A stretch of 10,424 nt of DNA from Chlorobiota bacterium (GTDB taxonomy: Bacteria; Bacteroidota; Bacteroidia; Bacteroidales; F082). Where the stretch lies: positions 1-10,424 of the forward strand of contig JAUXBM010000034.1 of the NCBI GenBank assembly GCA_030619415.1, read 5' to 3'. Of this stretch, positions 6,397 to 10,424 are shown piece by piece. The notes beneath the pieces were generated by a model. It made no database searches. It was not told where the DNA came from and saw only the letters and a list, made by a program, of their open reading frames with translations. The position numbers and the translations under genes were made by a program. Position 1 is the first letter of the stretch. Each line of letters begins with the position of its first letter.

Positions 6397-7947
6397 TTAG
6401 TCTGGTAGTGCATCCCGCCATCCTTTATTTAGTTGGTCAGATAAAGAAGCGACAATTTGTGCATTTTCTTCAAAATCAGCAATGTTGATATTTTCTCCGG
6501 GGTCATCTTGGTGGTCGTAAAGTTCCCTGTCGGTTAGCGCTCCTTTTGTATTCGACTTATCCCATTCATACCACTCCACGTATCGGTACCTGTCTGTACG
6601 AATGGTATAGCCCATGTATTGCTTTCCTTCATGATTTGCGTGCATCCTTCCAAATCGTCCCTGCAGGAATTGACTGAAGGCAGCTGTTTTCCACTGTTGA
6701 TGAGGGTTTTGTAAAAGTGGAACTACGCTACTGCCTTGCAAATGTTCTGGTATTTCCAAATTCGCTATTTCACAAAGGGTGGGGTAGATGTCAACAAATT
6801 CAGTGAGGGCTTCAGATTGCAGACCTTTGGCACTTACATTCGCTCCTGCGATGATCATCGGAACCCTTGTGTCAATTTCATAATTGGTTTGCTTGCACCA
6901 GGCATTGTGTTCTCCCAGTTTCCAGCCGTGGTCTCCCCATATCACGATGATCGTATTTTCGTACAACCCCAGTTTTTTGAGGCCATCAACCAGCCTGCCG
7001 ATTTGTGCATCGATGTAGGAAACGCTCGCATAATAACCGTGTTTTAGCAGACGCTGTTTTTCCGTTTTAAAAGGAACACCTTCAGGAAGTGGGAGATCTC
7101 TCATGTCTTCATAAGATCGAAGCTCATTTCCACGATTCATGGCGTATTCGGGCATATTTTCTGGAATCGATTTGTTTTCTGCTAAAGGAATGAAAGCACG
7201 GTCGTATAAGTCCCAGTATTTTTTTGGTGCATTAAAAGGAAGATGCGGACGGTAATATCCAACAGCCATAAAGAATGGCTGATCCTTTTTAGCCAATTCC
7301 TCCATTTTTTTCAATGCTGCAGTTGTCTGTGCACCATCAAAATAGGCATCATCATCTACATCCGCATTTTCGATTGCTACTGTTTTGATGTACCAGTAGC
7401 CTAACTGATCAATCCTGTCGATGCCTTTTTCGATGTAAATCTTCTTCTTTTCTTCTTGCCTTGCAATGTTATTTTCATTCAAATAAACGGCATCCGGGTC
7501 AAAAGGGAAACCAGCAACATGCGGCTTTTCAGTCCAGGAAATTGTATCAGGATATATGTTGTGAAAGATCTTTCCAATGCCATAAACATAATATCCATTT
7601 TCTTTAAAATATTGAGGCAAGGTTACAACATCGGGTAGTTTATTCCGAAATTCTGTTCTTAAATCCCAAACCCTGAGCGTGTCGGGACGAAGCCCGGTAA
7701 GCAGGCTTGCTCTTGACGGATTGCATACTGCCTGCTGGCAATAAGTGCGGGTGAAAGTAACTCCCTGTTCAGCTACTTTATCGATGTTTGGGGTAACTGC
7801 AAAATCGTCGCCGTAGCAACCTAAATCCGGACGTAAATCATCAACCGGGATAAAAAGGATGTTGGGCCTTTGTGGTTTGACATCTGATGAACAAGAATAA
7901 AGAATTGCCAACAGTGTTGTTACTAATAAGTAGAGCAGATTTTTCAT
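6397..7947 (-). CDS. Lipoprotein sulfatase, iduronate-2-sulfatase-like
   Basis: This 516-residue type I sulfatase hydrolyses a sulfate ester, probably on a polysaccharide. The N-terminus is a lipoprotein signal with lipobox LYSC (Cys19), so the enzyme should be anchored in an envelope membrane. Metal ligands are seen in VDDLRPDLGCYG (D36, D37) and WGDHGWKLGEH (D339, H340). The formylglycine site is C75 in CNPSR. It is the cysteine type, so it needs an anaerobic (radical SAM) or FGE-type maturase, none of which is in this window. RPDTLRVWDL, GKIFHN, GYYRPHLPF and YRYVEWYEW all align by eye with human iduronate-2-sulfatase. This points to that subfamily rather than arylsulfatase, but the true glycan is unknown. 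No SusC/SusD pair or other glycan enzyme is adjacent. The gene starts 122 bases after the aldo/keto reductase stop and is followed by the methyltransferase. Confidence 0.92.
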   Translation of the reverse strand: MKNLLYLLVTTLLAILYSCSSDVKPQRPNILFIPVDDLRPDLGCYGDDFAVTPNIDKVAEQGVTFTRTYCQQAVCNPSRASLLTGLRPDTLRVWDLRTEFRNKLPDVVTLPQYFKENGYYVYGIGKIFHNIYPDTISWTEKPHVAGFPFDPDAVYLNENNIARQEEKKKIYIEKGIDRIDQLGYWYIKTVAIENADVDDDAYFDGAQTTAALKKMEELAKKDQPFFMAVGYYRPHLPFNAPKKYWDLYDRAFIPLAENKSIPENMPEYAMNRGNELRSYEDMRDLPLPEGVPFKTEKQRLLKHGYYASVSYIDAQIGRLVDGLKKLGLYENTIIVIWGDHGWKLGEHNAWCKQTNYEIDTRVPMIIAGANVSAKGLQSEALTEFVDIYPTLCEIANLEIPEHLQGSSVVPLLQNPHQQWKTAAFSQFLQGRFGRMHANHEGKQYMGYTIRTDRYRYVEWYEWDKSNTKGALTDRELYDHQDDPGENINIADFEENAQIVASLSDQLNKGWRDALPD

Positions 7948-7961
7948 TTGTTTAAATTTTC

Positions 7962-7985
7962 ACGCAAAGACGCAGAGACGCAGAG
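7962..7985. repeat. Three-unit 8-bp tandem repeat (ACGCAGAG type)
   Basis: The units are ACGCAAAG (7962-7969), ACGCAGAG (7970-7977) and ACGCAGAG (7978-7985). They lie 15 bases before the sulfatase ATG (read on the - strand), between the sulfatase and aldo/keto reductase genes. This motif is familiar to me as a dispersed intergenic repeat in many unrelated bacterial genomes; its function is unknown. It produces a spurious + strand open frame reading SRKDAETQRK. Confidence 0.7.
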
Positions 7986-8069
7986 AAAAGGTTTAATTAT
8001 TCCCTGGGGTCTTAATGTTCTTTGCCATGTCAGTTTCATTTTGTATGTTTTCCATACATTAATTAACTT

Positions 8070-9062
8070 TTACTCTTTCAATATTTTTTCAATAACCATC
8101 AATTCTTCTGCTGAAAATTCAAGATTGGATTGAATGCCAACCGCATCCTCAATTTGTGATACCTTACTTGCACCAATGATTACTGAAGTAACACGTTTAT
8201 CTCTCAAAACCCACGCCAGGGCAAGTTGAGCCATATTTTGCCCCCTGGCTTTTGCGATTCTATTTAATTGTTTAACCTTTAATATTCTTTCTGGTGTAAT
8301 GTCATCGATATGTAAAAATCCGTGTGCTTTTGCAACTCTTGAATCTGCGGGGATATCTTTTAGATATTTGTCTGTAAGTAATCCCTGAAACAGAGGGCTG
8401 AAAACCACTGAGCCGACACCATTTTCCTCTAAAACATCCATTAAACCATCTTCAACCCACCTGTCAAACATACTGTAAGATGGCTGATGAACCAGGCAAG
8501 GTGTTCCCAGCGAATTTAATAGTTCGATAGCCTTCTTTGTTTGCTGAGGCGTGTAGGAAGAAATTCCGGCATACAGGGCTTTACCAGATCGAACAATTTG
8601 ATCCAGCGCCATCATGGTTTCCTTCATGGGCGTGTCAGGATCGGGGCGGTGACTGTAAAAGATGTCCACGTATTCAAGCCCCATTCGTTTAAGGCTTTGA
8701 TCACAACTGGCGACCAGGTTCTTTTTTGAACCCCATTCGCCGTAAGGTCCCGGCCACATATCGTAACCGGCTTTTGAAGTAATGATCATTTCGTCCCGGT
8801 ACGACTTTAAGTCATCTTTCATTATTTTCCCGAATGTTTCTTCGGCTGATCCCGGAGGTGGTCCGTAATTGTTTGCAAGGTCGAAATGGGTAATTCCCAA
8901 ATCAAAAGCGCTTAAAACCATTTCACGTGAGTTTTCAAAAACATCTACTCCCCCGAAGTTGTGCCACAATCCAAGCGAAACAATCGGTAGTTTTAAACCG
9001 CTATTCCCACACCGATTATATTGCATCGCATCATATCTTTTGCTATTGGCCGAATAATTCAT
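8070..9062 (-). CDS. gpr: Aldo/keto reductase, L-glyceraldehyde 3-phosphate reductase type (YghZ/GpR, AKR14)
   Basis: The 330-residue (alpha/beta)8-barrel protein is an NADPH-dependent carbonyl reductase. It matches E. coli YghZ closely by eye: RYDAMQYNRCGNSGLKLP, LSLGLWHNFG-like (VSLGLWHNFG here), FDLGITHFDLANNYGPPPG, KAGYDMWPGPYG, LKRMGLEYVDIFYSHR and TSVIIGAS all recur. The catalytic tetrad is complete: D61, Y66, K97 and H138. E. coli YghZ reduces L-glyceraldehyde 3-phosphate and also methylglyoxal, so a role in detoxifying reactive aldehydes is likely; this is inferred from the family. The start at 9062 fits the E. coli N-terminus. It overlaps the upstream stop as ATGA (9062-9059), which indicates translational coupling to the 157-residue hypothetical gene. 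A small inverted repeat, TGTATG-TTTTC-CATACA (8042-8058), follows the stop but lacks a T tract. Confidence 0.93.
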   Translation of the reverse strand: MNYSANSKRYDAMQYNRCGNSGLKLPIVSLGLWHNFGGVDVFENSREMVLSAFDLGITHFDLANNYGPPPGSAEETFGKIMKDDLKSYRDEMIITSKAGYDMWPGPYGEWGSKKNLVASCDQSLKRMGLEYVDIFYSHRPDPDTPMKETMMALDQIVRSGKALYAGISSYTPQQTKKAIELLNSLGTPCLVHQPSYSMFDRWVEDGLMDVLEENGVGSVVFSPLFQGLLTDKYLKDIPADSRVAKAHGFLHIDDITPERILKVKQLNRIAKARGQNMAQLALAWVLRDKRVTSVIIGASKVSQIEDAVGIQSNLEFSAEELMVIEKILKE

Positions 9063-9532
9063 ATTAATTCATTTAACTCAGTTTCATAATCATATTGTAA
9101 ATCAGGGTGCAGCGAAGAAATTGCTTTTCTGATCGCTGCTATTTGCCGGTTGAGCAGGTTACGGAGCGGTATACTATCCTGGATTGATGGGCTGAAATTT
9201 ATCAGTTTATAACAAAAATAAATCAGCAAATCTGCCTCAGTTTCTTTCTTTTTTGAATAGCGGATATACTTTTTGGTAAGGCGCAATATTTTTCGAACAC
9301 TCTTTTTAATGTAATAATAACTCGCCGTATTTATCTGTTCAAATTGTGTGTCGATTTCTCTCTTTACATTTTCAATATAGGCTGCCTCGTTGGAGGCTTC
9401 ATATAAAAGGTAAGTCAACAATTCCTTATTTTCCTTTTTAAATTTCGACAAACGCAGGCAAAGTTCTACCAGTTCACCCGGGGGGCGATTGCTTAACTCC
9501 TGCTTGAGTTGGCTGATTGTGGCCGCCTTCAT
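9059..9532 (-). CDS. Hypothetical helical protein coupled to the aldo/keto reductase
   Basis: The 157-residue protein has no signal peptide or membrane segment. It appears almost wholly alpha-helical and is rich in Lys, Leu, Glu and Tyr. The N-terminal segment ISQLKQELSNRPPGELVELC looks like a helix, a Pro-Pro turn, and a second helix. The middle is strongly basic (KKSVRKILRLTKKYIRYSKKK, about 76-96), which could bind nucleic acid, an acidic partner or a membrane surface. I do not recognise the family. The stop (TGA, 9061-9059) overlaps the reductase ATG, and the start lies 13 bases after the small exported protein's stop, so all three genes very likely share one transcript. The tight coupling suggests a related role, but none can be named from the sequence. 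The ATG at 9532 is the first in frame after the upstream stop. Confidence 0.8.
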   Translation of the reverse strand: MKAATISQLKQELSNRPPGELVELCLRLSKFKKENKELLTYLLYEASNEAAYIENVKREIDTQFEQINTASYYYIKKSVRKILRLTKKYIRYSKKKETEADLLIYFCYKLINFSPSIQDSIPLRNLLNRQIAAIRKAISSLHPDLQYDYETELNELI

Positions 9533-9545
9533 TGTTAAAATTTTA

Positions 9546-9857
9546 TTACTCAGTTGTTCTATTTAAAGTTTTGAAATAATGATCCCGCTTAAAGCGATGG
9601 CTTTTCCATTTGTACCTGCATGTTGGATATGTCCTGTCAGGGTTGTCGGCAGCGATATCTTTATCAGCTATCTCAAATACTTTCATTATCACCTCAAGGT
9701 CGATAATTTTACAGGGATGGATAAAATCCGAACCCATAGAAATAGTTATTGACAAATCGAAATTTTCCAGGTTATTTTGTTTGCCCCCGACAGTAAAACT
9801 GCTCAGCAGAACCAATAATAAAGCGACAAGCGCAATGGTAGTTTTGTTCCCTTTCAT
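9546..9857 (-). CDS. Small exported protein of unknown function
   Basis: The 103-residue protein begins with a clear signal peptide: basic MKGNK, a hydrophobic core at about residues 7-20, and a likely cleavage near 22-26 (FTVGG). It has no lipobox cysteine. The mature part of about 78 residues has two cysteines (C49 in HPCKIIDLEVIMKVF, C80 in PTCRYKW), which could form a disulfide in the periplasm. A Cys-plus-helix early and a Cys-aromatic-Lys-Trp later resemble longer exported proteins with a PCxxL ... TCxYxW pattern. If related, this copy is short and ends in a basic tail (RFKRDHYFKTLNRTTE). The gene is first of the three-gene unit ending with the aldo/keto reductase; a weak promoter lies at 9904-9874. 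I cannot name its function. Confidence 0.75.
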   Translation of the reverse strand: MKGNKTTIALVALLLVLLSSFTVGGKQNNLENFDLSITISMGSDFIHPCKIIDLEVIMKVFEIADKDIAADNPDRTYPTCRYKWKSHRFKRDHYFKTLNRTTE

Positions 9858-9962
9858 ATTTTCGTTGATGTAGCTAAAATAGGAATTAATTAATGAAATA
9901 GAAACTTCCTGGCAACGAAGGTAACCCAGATAAGGATTCTAGCAGAAACCCTGCTTTATACT
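9858..9962. other. Intergenic stretch without a recognised gene
   Basis: Together with the sorting-domain remnant and 10092-10196, this makes a stretch of 339 bases without an intact gene. I see a short inverted repeat AGCAG-AAACC-CTGCT (9941-9955) and the weak - strand promoter already listed. There is no RNA gene or insertion element. Confidence 0.4.
9874..9904 (-). promoter_or_regulatory. Possible promoter of the three-gene reductase operon
   Basis: On the - strand TTTC (9904-9901) and TATTTTAG (9881-9874) are 19 bases apart. Each is one mismatch from the Bacteroidetes -33 and -7 elements. The ATG at 9857 follows 16 bases after the -7 box. Two imperfect boxes in AT-rich DNA are only moderate evidence. 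Confidence 0.35.
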
Positions 9963-10091
9963 TTAGAGTTTTATCATTTGCCCTTTGAGCAATTGATTGC
10001 TATAATGGATGGTATAAAAGTAATAACCCGGGGGCACTGAATTCCCCTCTTTATCATTACTACCCCATAAAAGGAAGCTTAGGTTTTTCAT
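9963..10091 (-). pseudogene. Remnant of a T9SS-type C-terminal sorting domain
   Basis: On the - strand a 42-codon frame ends at TAA (9965-9963). It reads LLWGSNDKEGNSVPPGYYFY and then ends LLKGQMIKL. The pattern W-x-G, about five residues, G-N-x-V-P-x-G-x-Y-x-Y, closing with KGQMIKL, is that of the last strands of Bacteroidetes type IX secretion sorting domains (gliding-motility/FlgD-like). These normally end proteins of several hundred residues. Here the frame has an ATG at 10091 and a stop codon just upstream (10106-10104). No body of a secreted protein precedes it; the next gene, on the opposite strand, starts 105 bases away. I read it as the tail of a gene lost by deletion or rearrangement. 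A real 42-residue peptide is less likely, since it lacks a signal peptide. Confidence 0.65.
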
Positions 10092-10161
10092 TTTGGTTGT
10101 TTTTTAGGTGTTTCAAATTTAAAAATAATATTTCGATTTCGAAGGCGCATTCTGATAACTA

Positions 10162-10191
10162 TTTGGGATAATCGTTTTTTCAATATCTTAG
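10162..10191 (+). promoter_or_regulatory. Possible promoter of the DUF554 gene
   Basis: TTTG (10162-10165) and TATCTTAG (10184-10191, one mismatch from TAnnTTTG) are 18 bases apart. The ATG at 10197 follows only 5 bases after the -7 box, so transcription would begin at or next to the start codon. This is a weak to moderate call. Confidence 0.35.
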
Positions 10192-10196
10192 CCACC

Positions 10197-10424
10197 ATGC
10201 TTGGAACCATCGTAAATGTAATAGCTGTTGTGGCTGGAGGCTCAATCGGTCTTTTGCTCAATAAAAAACTACCCGACCGTTTTGTGAAAATCTTTTTCCA
10301 GGTTGTGGGCTTGTTTACGCTGTTTCTTGGTTTTTCGATGGCGCTGGAAACCACCCATGTGTTGCACATGATTATGGCATTGATCACAGGTGCAGTAATA
10401 GGGGAGGCACTGAAGCTTGAGCAG
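10197..10424 (+). CDS. DUF554-family membrane protein, N-terminal part (runs off the window)
   Basis: The frame is open from the ATG at 10197 to the window end, giving 76 residues without a stop. It begins MLGTIVNVIAVVAGGSIGLL, a first membrane helix with a glycine-rich middle. NKKLPDRF then leads into a second helix (IFFQVVGLFTLFLGFSMAL), and a third segment ends in GAVIGEALKLEQ. This start, the GG-x-x-GLLL turn, the VGLFTLFLGFSMAL helix and the GxxIGE motif match DUF554 proteins (E. coli YqgA, B. subtilis YdfK), which are about 230 residues with six or seven helices and of unknown function, possibly transport. There is no Shine-Dalgarno sequence. The gene diverges from the sorting-domain remnant and the reductase operon to its left. 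Confidence 0.85.
   Translation, partial: MLGTIVNVIAVVAGGSIGLLLNKKLPDRFVKIFFQVVGLFTLFLGFSMALETTHVLHMIMALITGAVIGEALKLEQ

Noticed and set aside
8042..8058. TGTATG-TTTTC-CATACA as a third MarR operator
   Set aside because: Only a half-site resembles TTGTATGTACAA and the spacing differs; it is more likely a chance or weak hairpin after the aldo/keto reductase gene.
7948..8133. A + strand open frame reading FSRKDAETQRK
   Set aside because: It is produced by the 8-bp repeat array and runs into the end of the aldo/keto reductase gene on the other strand; there is no recognisable protein.
10191..10200. GCCACCATGC, identical to a eukaryotic Kozak context
   Set aside because: All surrounding genes are bacterial in type; the match is coincidental.
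10088..10387. A 99-codon open frame on the - strand
   Set aside because: It lies opposite the DUF554 gene, which has a clear membrane-protein sequence on the + strand.

Overview
The window looks like a chromosomal segment of a Bacteroidota bacterium. The reasons are: a Bacteroidetes-type promoter (TTTG, 21 bases, TAnnTTTG) before the MarR gene; no consistent Shine-Dalgarno sequences; a remnant of a type IX secretion C-terminal sorting domain; a lipoprotein sulfatase; and AT-rich intergenic repeats of kinds I associate with this phylum. I see no tRNA, rRNA, CRISPR array, transposase or phage gene.

Left part (1-2644, + strand). The 3' end of a large, probably envelope-associated protein runs in from outside the window. 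A strong hairpin terminator (495-537) follows it. Next come a small one-pass membrane protein of unknown function (616-1023) and a GT39-like polytopic membrane glycosyltransferase (1097-2644) carrying a WRQAD motif.

Middle (2645-4736, + strand). This is the best-supported regulatory unit. It has a MarR-family repressor gene (2701-3129), an F420-reductase-like NAD(P)-binding oxidoreductase (3177-3827) and an NmrA-type NAD(P)-binding protein (3852-4736). The same 17-base sequence, containing the palindrome TTGTA-TG-TACAA, sits before the MarR gene and again before the oxidoreductase pair. This suggests an autoregulated regulon for redox or electrophile stress. A three-unit 14-bp AT tandem repeat joins the two oxidoreductase genes.

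Convergent gap (4737-4953). It holds only short low-complexity repeats.

Right part (4954-9857, - strand). Reading leftwards from 9857 the genes are: a small exported protein; a 157-residue hypothetical; an aldo/keto reductase of the YghZ/GpR type, whose ATG overlaps the previous stop (ATGA); an iduronate-2-sulfatase-like lipoprotein; a class I SAM methyltransferase; and a carboxymuconolactone decarboxylase/AhpD-like protein. The first three look like one operon. The last three are spaced 34-122 bp apart and may be separate units or read-through. An 8-bp tandem repeat (ACGCAGAG type) lies between the reductase and sulfatase genes.

Right edge (9858-10424). A 42-residue remnant of a T9SS-type sorting domain lies on the - strand (9963-10091). 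It is followed on the + strand by the 5' end of a DUF554-family membrane protein (10197 to the window end).

No clearly new multi-gene system is visible. The items most worth a second look are the duplicated MarR operator, the sorting-domain remnant, and the two uncharacterised genes coupled to the aldo/keto reductase.
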